Of a DNA stretch of 64,000 bases, positions 42,942 to 50,516 are shown piece after piece. The position numbers and the translations under genes were made by a program. Location: contig JAFRYI010000009.1 of the NCBI GenBank assembly GCA_017437745.1, positions 27,826 through 91,825 on the forward strand. The letters run 5' to 3'. The DNA comes from Bacillota bacterium. Lineage in GTDB: Bacteria > Bacillota > Clostridia > Peptostreptococcales > Anaerovoracaceae. Below the pieces are notes generated by a model that was given only the letters and a program-made list of their open reading frames with translations, was not told where the DNA came from and did no database searches. Within the stretch, counting starts at the first letter, position 1, and each line of letters starts with the position of its first letter.

Positions 42942-44039
42942 ATGAACAACGACACACAGAAAAACATCATCGCCTGCCTCGGCGACAGCATAACCTACGG
43001 CCACGGCGTAAGCGCGACAAGAACTAAGGACGCGTGGACCTTCGTGCTGCAGAGAATGCTCGGAGACCGCGCGGAAGTGCTGAACTTCGGCATCAACGGT
43101 GCGTCGGCCAGCGAAGGCTGCCCGGAATCCTACAGACGCACGGGACTGCTTGACCGCGCGCTCAGGTCCGGAGCGGGCACTTTCATACTGATGCTCGGAT
43201 CCAACGATACCAAGGACCGGATCTGGAACGCTCAGGGCTACAAGATGGGCCTGCGCGGGATCATTTCGGACATCCTTAGACTGCAGCGCGACGGGTCGGA
43301 CCTGCCCAAACTGTTCCTGATGCTTCCGCCCGCCATGTTTGCTTTGGAGGACGGTCAGACAGCGTACGGAGTAAGGGCGGATCTGCTCGTGAACGAGGTG
43401 ATCCCTATAATAAACAGACTGGCGCAGGATTACTGCCTGCCGGTGATAGATCTGTATTCGGTAACGAAGGACCACCCGGAGTACTATCTGGAAGGAGTAC
43501 ACCCCAACGCCGCGGGCAATCTAGCGATAGCGAAGGCCGTTCGCGCGGCGACTGAAGACTGGCTTAAAACGACATCGGAGAAGACAATGACAGACTATAA
43601 GACCCTGATATCTTCCGTAAAAGCGGTCACCGCGGAATGCCCGAATCTGATATCCAACCTTGCGAACGTGTCCGCTCTGATATGGGAGTACATGGACGAC
43701 CTTAACTGGGCCGGATTCTACCTAATGGAGAACGGAAAGCTTATCCTTGGACCGTTCCAGGGGAAGGTGGCCTGCACGGAGATAGAGATAGGCAGCGGCG
43801 TATGCGGCACGGCAGTCGCGACAGGAAAGACCCAGCTGGTGCCGAACGTGCACGAATTCAGCGGACACATAGCCTGCGACAGCGCAAGCAACTCGGAGAT
43901 AGTGGTGCCGATACGCAAAGATGGTAAGATATTCGGTGTACTGGACATAGACAGTCCTACCCTCGAGCGCTTTACGGAGGAAGATAAGGATCATCTGGAG
44001 GAACTGGTACGGATCCTGCAGACCACCCTCTTCGGCTGA
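42942..44039 (+). CDS. GDSL/SGNH hydrolase fused to free methionine-(R)-sulfoxide reductase
   Basis: A 365-residue two-domain protein. Residues 8-205 are an SGNH esterase: LGDSITYG (Ser16), GINGAS (50-55), GSND (86-89) and GVHPNAAG with His187. The acidic partner is Glu184 rather than the usual Asp. Residues 216-365 are a GAF-type fRMsr: the three family Cys are Cys278 (VACTEIEIG), Cys288 (GVCGTA) and Cys312 (GHIACDS), plus SEIVVPI. That half reduces free methionine sulfoxide with thioredoxin. An ATG at residue 216 (43587) has GGAG six bases upstream, so the reductase could also be made alone. The transcript appears leaderless. Confidence 0.87.
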   Translation: MNNDTQKNIIACLGDSITYGHGVSATRTKDAWTFVLQRMLGDRAEVLNFGINGASASEGCPESYRRTGLLDRALRSGAGTFILMLGSNDTKDRIWNAQGYKMGLRGIISDILRLQRDGSDLPKLFLMLPPAMFALEDGQTAYGVRADLLVNEVIPIINRLAQDYCLPVIDLYSVTKDHPEYYLEGVHPNAAGNLAIAKAVRAATEDWLKTTSEKTMTDYKTLISSVKAVTAECPNLISNLANVSALIWEYMDDLNWAGFYLMENGKLILGPFQGKVACTEIEIGSGVCGTAVATGKTQLVPNVHEFSGHIACDSASNSEIVVPIRKDGKIFGVLDIDSPTLERFTEEDKDHLEELVRILQTTLFG

Positions 44040-44075
44040 CGGACCGTTACAGCCGGCAATAAAGACACCGACATG

Positions 44076-44102
44076 CCCGGACCGGATAGTCCGGGTCTTT
44101 TA
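44076..44102 (+). terminator. Terminator of the SGNH-fRMsr gene
   Basis: Perfect 7-bp arms CCCGGAC and GTCCGGG with a 6-nt loop, followed by TCTTTTATT. Confidence 0.8.
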
Positions 44103-44160
44103 TTGCGGCGGACAGCATCCTGGGCGCAAAACAGCGCCGCAAAATGCCGCGAAAAAAAAG

Positions 44161-44283
44161 ATGAAAGATATCGAAATAAGGGAACTGAAGTGGAACGCTC
44201 GCGGAATACCTACGGACTGCCCCGGCTGTATACTATCCGCATATTTACCGATAAAGGGATATTACAATTACATGGAGGTATAA
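44161..44283 (+). CDS. Possible 40-aa small protein preceding acpP
   Basis: An ATG-initiated frame encodes MKDIEIRELKWNARGIPTDC followed by PGCIL and ends YNYMEV. Its TAA stop is two bases before the acpP ATG, and its last codons contain the acpP ribosome site GGAGG. This arrangement could couple the two. There is only a run of A residues, not a real ribosome site, before its ATG. It may be chance. I know of no homologue. Confidence 0.25.
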   Translation: MKDIEIRELKWNARGIPTDCPGCILSAYLPIKGYYNYMEV

Positions 44284-44285
44284 AA

Positions 44286-44513
44286 ATGTATTTTGAAACT
44301 ATTGCTAAAGTCATCGCCGAGCGTATGGACATCGACGTAGAGAGCATCAAGCCGGAAAGCACTTTCGCGGATCTTAAGATCGACTCCCTCGACACCGTGG
44401 ACATGGTAATGAATCTGGAAGACATCCTCGGAATAGAGATCGATCTTGACCAGCCCGTTACCACCGTAGGCGACCTCGACAGGTTCATTCAGAACAAGGT
44501 AGCAGCAAAATGA
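44286..44513 (+). CDS. acpP: Acyl carrier protein
   Basis: A 75-residue acidic protein carrying the growing acyl chain. The 4'-phosphopantetheine is attached to Ser34 in KIDSLDTVDMVM, the standard DSL motif. Hydrophobic helices surround it (FETIAKVIAERM, NLEDILGIEI). The ATG follows GGAGG at about 7 nt, and the frame extending upstream to 44073 is not part of the gene. Its TGA overlaps the fabK ATG. It is the first certain gene of the fatty acid synthesis operon, whose promoter I could not place. A TATACT at about 44230 is a weak candidate -10. Confidence 0.93.
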   Translation: MYFETIAKVIAERMDIDVESIKPESTFADLKIDSLDTVDMVMNLEDILGIEIDLDQPVTTVGDLDRFIQNKVAAK

Positions 44514-45454
44514 TAAAGTCAGAACTTTGCAGCCTTTTAGGCATTAAGTACCCTGTTTTCCAGGGCGGAATGGCATGGATAGCCGACGGCAAGCTTGCGG
44601 CGGCAGTCTCCAACGGAGGCGGCCTGGGAATAATCGCCGCAGGCAACGCTCCGGGCGAATACGTACGCAGCCAGGTAAAGATAGCCAGAGAGCTTACCGA
44701 CAAGCCCATAGGCGTAAACATCATGCTTCTGAGCCCCTTCATCGAAGAAGTCGCTAAAGTCGTCGTCGAAGAGAAGGTGGAAGTAGTCACCACGGGCGCG
44801 GGCAACCCGTCCAAGTTCATCGGCGCGTGGAACGAAGCCGGCATCAAGGTAATACCGGTAGTCGCTTCCGTAGCAATGGCAAAACTGATGACCAGGCTCG
44901 GAGCCGCGGCAGTGATAGCCGAAGGCGGCGAGAGCGGCGGACACGTAGGCGAGCTTACTACCATGGTACTCGTACCGCAGGTCTGCGACGCTACCGACCT
45001 TCCCGTCATCGCGGCAGGCGGAATAGCGGACGGCAGAGGCGTAGCTGCGGCGTTCATGCTCGGAGCATGCGGCGTCCAGCTGGGAACAAGGTTCCTGAGC
45101 GCATACGAGTGCGGCGTACACCCCAACTACAAGAAGAAGATCCTTAAGGCCAACGACCTTTGCACCATGGTTACGGGCAAGAAGCTGGGACATCCGGTTC
45201 GTCAGCTCCGTACTGCTTTCGCGAAGAAGTACTGGGACGCCGAATACGGCGGAATGCCGGACGAAGAGCTTGAGGCTCTGGGCACAGGCGTTCTTAGGCT
45301 CGCGGCCGTAGAGGGCGACGAAGAAAGAGGATGCTTCCTTTCCGGACAGATAGCTGCCCTGGTCAAAAAGGAACAGCCAGCGGCAGAGATAATCAAGGAA
45401 CTTATGGAGGAGGCAGAGCCTTTACTCCTCGGAGCATCGAAATGGGTAGAATAG
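44510..45454 (+). CDS. fabK: Enoyl-ACP reductase II
   Basis: A 314-residue FMN-dependent enoyl-ACP reductase of the nitronate monooxygenase superfamily, performing the last step of each elongation cycle with NAD(P)H. Visible are PVFQGGMAWIAD (about 15-26), SNGGGLGIIAAG (about 34-45), the phosphate-binding AEGGESGGHVGE (about 142-153), PVIAAGGIADGRGVAAAFMLGACGVQLGTRFL (about 166-197) and the catalytic His in the GGHVG segment. FabK enzymes are naturally triclosan resistant. No fabI is seen. It overlaps acpP by 4 nt and fabD by 13 nt. Confidence 0.93.
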   Translation: MIKSELCSLLGIKYPVFQGGMAWIADGKLAAAVSNGGGLGIIAAGNAPGEYVRSQVKIARELTDKPIGVNIMLLSPFIEEVAKVVVEEKVEVVTTGAGNPSKFIGAWNEAGIKVIPVVASVAMAKLMTRLGAAAVIAEGGESGGHVGELTTMVLVPQVCDATDLPVIAAGGIADGRGVAAAFMLGACGVQLGTRFLSAYECGVHPNYKKKILKANDLCTMVTGKKLGHPVRQLRTAFAKKYWDAEYGGMPDEELEALGTGVLRLAAVEGDEERGCFLSGQIAALVKKEQPAAEIIKELMEEAEPLLLGASKWVE

Positions 45455-46350
45455 CTTTCGTTTTCTCGGGCCAGGGCGATCAGCACCCCGGCATGGGAAA
45501 GGAACTTTACGAAAAGTACGCAGCCGCGCGCAGTGTCTTCGACACCTGCGACAGCCTGCGCCCAGGCACCTCGGAAATGTGCTTTTCCGGCACCGAAGAG
45601 GAACTGAAGGAAACAGCAAATACGCAGCCGTGCATGTTCGCTTTCGAGCTTGCAGCGGCTGCTGTGCTTATTGAAAACGGCATCAGACCGGACGCCGCCG
45701 CAGGATTCTCCCTCGGGGAAGTAGCCGCGGCAGCCGCAACGGGACTGTTCGATCTTGAGACAGGCTTCAAACTGGTAACAAAACGCGGACAGCTGATGCA
45801 GGAAGAAGCCGAGAAGCACGACACCACCATGGCTGCGGTAGTAAAACTCACCGCGGAACAGGTGGAGGAAGTCTGCAGCAGGCACGAAGGGATATACCCC
45901 GTAAACTACAACTCACCCGGACAGGTGAGCGTTTCCGGGCTTGCTTCCGCCATGCCTGCCTTCAAGGAAGACATCAAGGAGATAAGAGGACGTGTGCTGC
46001 CCATAAACGTAAGAGCCGCGTTCCACTCCCCTTTCATGCAGCCCGCGGCAGACGCGTTCGCGGAAGCGCTGAAGGACGTGGAGTTCTCCGCGCCTTCCGT
46101 GCCTCTCTACGCCAACCTTACCGCTCAGCCCTACGGAGCCGACCCCGCGGAGCTTCTGGCAAAGCAGATGGCCAATCCCGTGCGCTGGGAGCAGACGGTA
46201 AGGAACATGATAGCCGCCGGCATCGACACCTTCGTGGAAGTCGGTCCTGGACAGACGCTTATCAACCTTATAAAAAGAACGGATCCGAACGTCAGGACCT
46301 ACTGCGTGGCCGAGCTGGACACGCTGCTTGCGGAGGTGAAGAATGCTTAA
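45442..46350 (+). CDS. fabD: Malonyl-CoA:ACP transacylase
   Basis: A 302-residue transacylase that loads malonate onto ACP. It begins MGRIAFVFSGQGDQHPGMGK with the family N-terminal FxGQGxQxxGM. It continues with the nucleophile Ser90 in AGFSLGEVAAA, an Arg-containing VTKRGQLMQE (about 112-121), and the catalytic His in VRAAFHSPFM (near 195). The ATG at 45442 lies within the last codons of fabK (GGAG eight nt before it); upstream in-frame codons are inside fabK in another frame. It overlaps fabG by 8 nt. The overlapping ends suggest tight coupling across the operon. Confidence 0.93.
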   Translation: MGRIAFVFSGQGDQHPGMGKELYEKYAAARSVFDTCDSLRPGTSEMCFSGTEEELKETANTQPCMFAFELAAAAVLIENGIRPDAAAGFSLGEVAAAAATGLFDLETGFKLVTKRGQLMQEEAEKHDTTMAAVVKLTAEQVEEVCSRHEGIYPVNYNSPGQVSVSGLASAMPAFKEDIKEIRGRVLPINVRAAFHSPFMQPAADAFAEALKDVEFSAPSVPLYANLTAQPYGADPAELLAKQMANPVRWEQTVRNMIAAGIDTFVEVGPGQTLINLIKRTDPNVRTYCVAELDTLLAEVKNA

Positions 46351-47071
46351 CGGAAAGACAGCCGTCGTAACGGGCGGAGCGCAGGGAATAGGCGCAGCAA
46401 TAGCTCTTAAGTTCGCGTCCATGGGCGCGGACGTAGCCATACTCTGCCGTTCCGGCGAAGAAGCCGCAGCGCCCCTTCTGGAGCGGATCAGGTCCGAGTA
46501 CGGCGTAAACGCCAGGGCCTACCGCTGCGACGTATCCTCCTACGAGGACAGCAAAGCCGCGGTGGCGGAGATAAAGAAGGACTTCGGGACCGTCCACATA
46601 CTCGTGAACAACGCCGGAATAACCAGAGACGGCCTTGTTGCCACCATGAAGGAAGAAACATGGGATCAGGTCCTGGACACCAATCTTAAGGGCGCATTCA
46701 ACATGATACGCCACTGCACCGGACTGTTCCTGAGGAACAGAGAAGGATGCATCATAAACATCAGTTCCGTTTCCGGAATGATAGGAAACCCCGGTCAGGC
46801 CAACTACTCCGCTTCCAAGGCGGGACTGATAGGCCTTACCAAGACCGTCGCGAAGGAGCTCGGATCCAAGGGCATACGCTGCAATGCCATAGCCCCGGGA
46901 TTCATAAAGACGAAGATGACGGAAGATCAGGAGAACAGCCCCCTGCTGTCCATGATCCCTCTGGGAAGGATGGGCGAAGCGGAAGACGTTGCCCAGGCAG
47001 CGGCCTATCTTGCGGAAGCAGGCTACGTTACGGGAGAAGTCCTGCGTGTGGACGGCGGAATAGCAATGTGA
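46343..47071 (+). CDS. fabG: 3-oxoacyl-ACP reductase
   Basis: A 242-residue SDR reducing 3-oxoacyl-ACP with NADPH. It shows TGGAQGIG (10-17), NNAGITRDG (89-97), the catalytic Ser142 of NISSVSGM, Tyr155-x3-Lys159 in NYSASKAG, and the C-terminal GYVTGEVLRVDGGIAM. All residues required by the family are present. Its ATG overlaps the fabD end and is followed 8 nt after its stop by fabF. Other SDRs (such as 51869-52609 here) look similar, but the operon position settles the assignment. Confidence 0.93.
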   Translation: MLNGKTAVVTGGAQGIGAAIALKFASMGADVAILCRSGEEAAAPLLERIRSEYGVNARAYRCDVSSYEDSKAAVAEIKKDFGTVHILVNNAGITRDGLVATMKEETWDQVLDTNLKGAFNMIRHCTGLFLRNREGCIINISSVSGMIGNPGQANYSASKAGLIGLTKTVAKELGSKGIRCNAIAPGFIKTKMTEDQENSPLLSMIPLGRMGEAEDVAQAAAYLAEAGYVTGEVLRVDGGIAM

Positions 47072-47079
47072 GGTAAAAG

Positions 47080-48321
47080 ATGAACGAGTACAGAAGAGTA
47101 GTTGTTACAGGTCTGGGAGTCGTAAGCCCCGTAGGCAGCGACATGGAGACCTGCTGGAACAACCTTGCTAGCGGATACAACGGAATAGGTCCCATAACCT
47201 ATTTCGATACTGAAAACTACAAAGCCAAGCTGGGAGCGCAGGTAAAGGGCTTCGACGCGGAGCAGTACATGGAGCACGTGGAGACGCTCAGAAACGACCT
47301 CTACACCCAGTACGCCATAGGCGCCGCTCAGCAGGCGATGGACAACAGCGGAATACTCGGCAAGATAGAGCCGGAAAGGTTCTCCGTATACTTCGGCTCC
47401 GGCATAGGCGGTCTGGGCACCACCTCCGCGGAAGTCGAGAAGCTGAACACACGCGGTCCCCGCAGGGTATCCTCCCTGTTCGTGCCAATGATGATACCCA
47501 ACATGGCGGCAGGAACTCTGGCGATACGCTTCGGATGCAAGGGCGCGGCGATGCCCTCCGTAACGGCTTGCGCCTCCGGATCCAACGCCATAGGCGAGGC
47601 AGTAAGGGCGATACGCCACGGCTATACGGACGCAGCCATCTCCGGCGGCGCGGAAGCTTCCATAGTTCCCGTAGGAGTAGCAGGCTTCATAAACATGCAG
47701 GCTCTCTCCACGTCCGACGATCCGAACGCTGCTTCCCTGCCCTTCGACGCAAGGCGCGGAGGCTTCGTGATAGGCGAAGGCGCGGCAGCCCTCATACTTG
47801 AGGAATACGAGCACGCCAAGGCCCGCGGAGCAAAGATCTACGGAGAGATCTGCGGATACGGCGTCACCTGCGACGCGTACCATATTACATCCCCCGATCC
47901 GGAAGCCGAAGGCGGAGCCAGAGCGATGGCGGACGCACTCAGGGAAGCCGGATACAAGCCCGGCGAATCCGTGTACATCAACGCTCACGGCACCGGGACC
48001 AAGATGAACGACAAGGGCGAGACCGCAGCCATAAAGAAGGCCCTGGGAGAAGAGGAAGCCCGCAAGGCCGTCATAAGCTCCACAAAGTCCATGACCGGCC
48101 ACATGCTGGGAGCCGCAGGCGCCATAGAGGCCATAGCCTGCCTTAAGGTGCTGGAGACAGGCATCATCCCGCCGACCATCAACCTTAACGAGCCGGACCC
48201 GGACTGCGACCTCAACTACACGCCCAACAAGGCCGTAAAGACGGACGTGGACCTCTGCCTGTCCAACTCCCTCGGATTCGGCGGACACAACGCCTGCCTG
48301 GCGTTCAGGAGGGTAAAATGA
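47080..48321 (+). CDS. fabF: 3-oxoacyl-ACP synthase II
   Basis: A 413-residue condensing enzyme that elongates acyl-ACP with malonyl-ACP. The nucleophile Cys164 lies in VTACASGSNAIGEA. The two His are in NAHGTGTKMNDKGE (about 304-317) and SMTGHMLGAAGAIEA (about 337-351). It ends SNSLGFGGHNACLAFRR, the usual FabF tail. No FabH-type initiating synthase lies in the window, so initiation must come from a gene elsewhere or from another route. The stop overlaps the fabZ start by 4 nt. Confidence 0.94.
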   Translation: MNEYRRVVVTGLGVVSPVGSDMETCWNNLASGYNGIGPITYFDTENYKAKLGAQVKGFDAEQYMEHVETLRNDLYTQYAIGAAQQAMDNSGILGKIEPERFSVYFGSGIGGLGTTSAEVEKLNTRGPRRVSSLFVPMMIPNMAAGTLAIRFGCKGAAMPSVTACASGSNAIGEAVRAIRHGYTDAAISGGAEASIVPVGVAGFINMQALSTSDDPNAASLPFDARRGGFVIGEGAAALILEEYEHAKARGAKIYGEICGYGVTCDAYHITSPDPEAEGGARAMADALREAGYKPGESVYINAHGTGTKMNDKGETAAIKKALGEEEARKAVISSTKSMTGHMLGAAGAIEAIACLKVLETGIIPPTINLNEPDPDCDLNYTPNKAVKTDVDLCLSNSLGFGGHNACLAFRRVK

Positions 48322-48752
48322 CTCTCGGCAAAGAAGAGATAAAGAAGATACTCCCCCACAGAAACGACATGCTGCTGGTGGACGACGTTACCGAAGAAGA
48401 CGGAGTCGCTACGGGTCACTATCACGTTACCGGCGACGAGTTCTTCCTTAACGGACACTTCCCCGGCAACCCCATAGTACCCGGCGTAATACTCTGCGAG
48501 ATACTGGCACAGTCCGCGTGCATACTTCTGCGCGACAAGATGACGGAAGGCCAGCTCCCGGTATACACCGGCCTCAACAACGTTAAGTTCCGCTCCCCGG
48601 TAAAGCCCGGAGATACGGTAGAAACAAAGTGCAGCATCAAAAGAGCCAAGCACCCATTCTACTTCGCGGAAGGTACGGTCTGCGTGGGAGAACGCCTGTG
48701 CGTAAGCGCGGAGTTCGCGTTCGCGATCACGGGACAGACAGCAGGTAAGTAA
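48318..48752 (+). CDS. fabZ: 3-hydroxyacyl-ACP dehydratase
   Basis: A 144-residue hot-dog fold dehydratase. ILPHRNDMLLVDDV (about 11-24) opens the protein, and the catalytic His47 in NGHFPGNPIVPGV and Glu61 in CEILAQSACILL are in place. GLNNVKFRSPVKPGD (about 88-102) completes the family pattern. It dehydrates 3-hydroxyacyl-ACP to trans-2-enoyl-ACP. The ATG overlaps fabF by 4 nt. The next gene, an acyl-CoA synthetase, starts one base after its stop. Confidence 0.92.
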   Translation: MTLGKEEIKKILPHRNDMLLVDDVTEEDGVATGHYHVTGDEFFLNGHFPGNPIVPGVILCEILAQSACILLRDKMTEGQLPVYTGLNNVKFRSPVKPGDTVETKCSIKRAKHPFYFAEGTVCVGERLCVSAEFAFAITGQTAGK

Positions 48753-48753
48753 C

Positions 48754-50391
48754 ATGAGCATATACAAGAAATACTGCACGGAGGTCCTGGACGAAAACGG
48801 CGGACTTAAGGAATTCTCCCTGAACTACCCGGGGAACTTCAACTTCGCCTACGACGTCGTGGACGCCGTAGCGGACGAAGAACCGGACAGGAAAGCTCTG
48901 GTATGGTGCAACACGGAAGGCGAAGAGCACGTCTTTACCTTCGGAGACCTTAAAAGGGAGAGCAACAGGATAGCAAACGTACTGAGCAGCGCCGGCCTAA
49001 AGAGAGGCATGAAGGTGATGCTGGTCCTTAAGCGCCACTACGAGTACTGGTTCACGATCCTTGCGCTCCACAAGCTTGGAATAACGGCCATACCGGCCAC
49101 GCACATGCTGCTTGTGAGCGACTACGTCTACCGCATCCAGATGGCCAGGATAGACGCCGTCATATGCACTCCTTACAATGATGTTCCGGCAAGGATAAGA
49201 AGCGCTGTACAGCAGGCAGGATCCAGCTGCATACTCTGGAGCATAAAGGAAGACATTATGGACTTCCGCAACTTAAGCAAGGAGGCCGAAGCCGCAAGCG
49301 ACGTTTGGGAGAGAGTTCCCACGAAAGCCACAGACAACATGCTGATGTACTTTACGTCGGGGACCACGGGCTACCCCAAGGGCGTGTTCCACGACTTCAC
49401 CTATCCTCTCGCGCACATAATAACCGCGAAGTACTGGCAGCAGGTATCCGAAGGCGGTCTTCACCTTACGGTCTCCGAAACAGGCTGGGGGAAGGCTTCC
49501 TGGGGCAAGATCTACGGGCAGTGGCTCTGCGGAGCGGCCGTAATGGTCTACGATTTCGACAATTTCGACCCCAGGCAGATGTGCTACGTGATAAACAAGT
49601 ACGGCGTGGATTCGTTCTGCGCGCCGCCCACCATATACCGCTACATAGTGCGCAAAGGCCTTCCGGCAATGCCCGGTCTTAAGCACGTGGCTACCGCCGG
49701 AGAGATGCTGGCTCCGGAGATCTTCAAGAAGTTCTACGAGACCACGGGGCTGATGATAAACGAGGGCTACGGCCAGACCGAGACCGTGCTGCTCCTCGCG
49801 AACTTCAAGGGAATGAAGGCGAAGGAAGGCGCGCTGGGCAAGCCCTCCCCCTTCTACAACGTGCAGCTCAGAAGCCGCGAAGGCGGACCGGTCGCTCCGG
49901 GCGAAGTGGGCGAGATCGTAGTAGTTCCAAGGGAAGGCGAACGCCAGGAAGGCGTGTTCAGCGGATATCTGTACGATGACGCCCAGTACGAGTACGTATG
50001 GCGCCAGGGAGTGTTCCACACCGGAGACGCAGCGTACATAGACGAGGACGGTTACTTCTGGTTCTACGGAAGGTTCGACGACATAATAAAGACCGGCGGA
50101 TTCCGCGTAGGCCCCTACGAGATAGAGAACGTTCTGATGGAGCACCATGCCGTCGTGGAATGCAGCGTGGTGGGAGTTCCGGATCCGCTGAGAGGCCAGG
50201 CGATAAAGGCGTTCATAGTGGTCGGAAACGACTGCAAGGCGTCCAAAGCGCTGGAGCTGGACATTAAGAACAGCTGCAACAATAAGCTTGCCGAGTACAA
50301 GTGGATAAGGCACATAGAGTTCGTGGACGAACTGCCCAAGACCATAAGCGGCAAGATCAGAAAGACCGAACTCAGAGAAAACAGCAGATGA
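48754..50391 (+). CDS. AMP-forming acyl-CoA synthetase (medium-chain/acetyl-CoA synthetase-like)
   Basis: A 545-residue adenylate-forming ligase that activates a carboxylic acid with ATP and joins it to CoA. It shows the P-loop-like YFTSGTTGYPKGVFHDF (about 197-213), INEGYGQTETVLL (about 335-347), YFWFYGRFDDIIKTGGFRVGPYEIE (about 431-455) and the C-terminal Lys in PKTISGKIRKTELR (about 528-541). The sequence is closest in look to the ACSM/acetyl-CoA synthetase-like branch. It starts one base after fabZ, so it is co-transcribed with the fatty acid genes, which is unusual. It could activate a short or branched acid as primer, or scavenge fatty acids. Confidence 0.87.
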   Translation: MSIYKKYCTEVLDENGGLKEFSLNYPGNFNFAYDVVDAVADEEPDRKALVWCNTEGEEHVFTFGDLKRESNRIANVLSSAGLKRGMKVMLVLKRHYEYWFTILALHKLGITAIPATHMLLVSDYVYRIQMARIDAVICTPYNDVPARIRSAVQQAGSSCILWSIKEDIMDFRNLSKEAEAASDVWERVPTKATDNMLMYFTSGTTGYPKGVFHDFTYPLAHIITAKYWQQVSEGGLHLTVSETGWGKASWGKIYGQWLCGAAVMVYDFDNFDPRQMCYVINKYGVDSFCAPPTIYRYIVRKGLPAMPGLKHVATAGEMLAPEIFKKFYETTGLMINEGYGQTETVLLLANFKGMKAKEGALGKPSPFYNVQLRSREGGPVAPGEVGEIVVVPREGERQEGVFSGYLYDDAQYEYVWRQGVFHTGDAAYIDEDGYFWFYGRFDDIIKTGGFRVGPYEIENVLMEHHAVVECSVVGVPDPLRGQAIKAFIVVGNDCKASKALELDIKNSCNNKLAEYKWIRHIEFVDELPKTISGKIRKTELRENSR

Positions 50392-50400
50392 CGGTTATGA

Positions 50401-50434
50401 GACCGCCTGTCCTTAACGGGACCGGCGGTCTTTT
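50401..50434 (+). terminator. Terminator of the fatty acid operon
   Basis: Arms GACCGCC and GGCGGTC, with an inner GTCC/GGAC pair, followed by TTTTATT. It lies 10 nt after the synthetase stop and just before the next promoter. Confidence 0.85.
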
Positions 50435-50450
50435 ATTACTTACCTGAGGT

Positions 50451-50479
50451 TTGACTAAAACTGTCCCTCGGGATATAAT
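50451..50479 (+). promoter_or_regulatory. Promoter of the PAS regulator gene
   Basis: TTGACT (50451-50456), a 17-bp spacer and TATAAT (50474-50479). It lies inside the upstream extension of the open frame, which argues for the TTG start at 50517. Confidence 0.8.
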
Positions 50480-50516
50480 ATCGGAGCTGAAGACCCACCG
50501 GAAAGGAGAACGGCTG

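Noticed and set aside
44104..44285. FapR operator controlling the fatty acid operon
   Set aside because: No TTAGTACCTGATACTAAT-like palindrome is present between the terminator and acpP.
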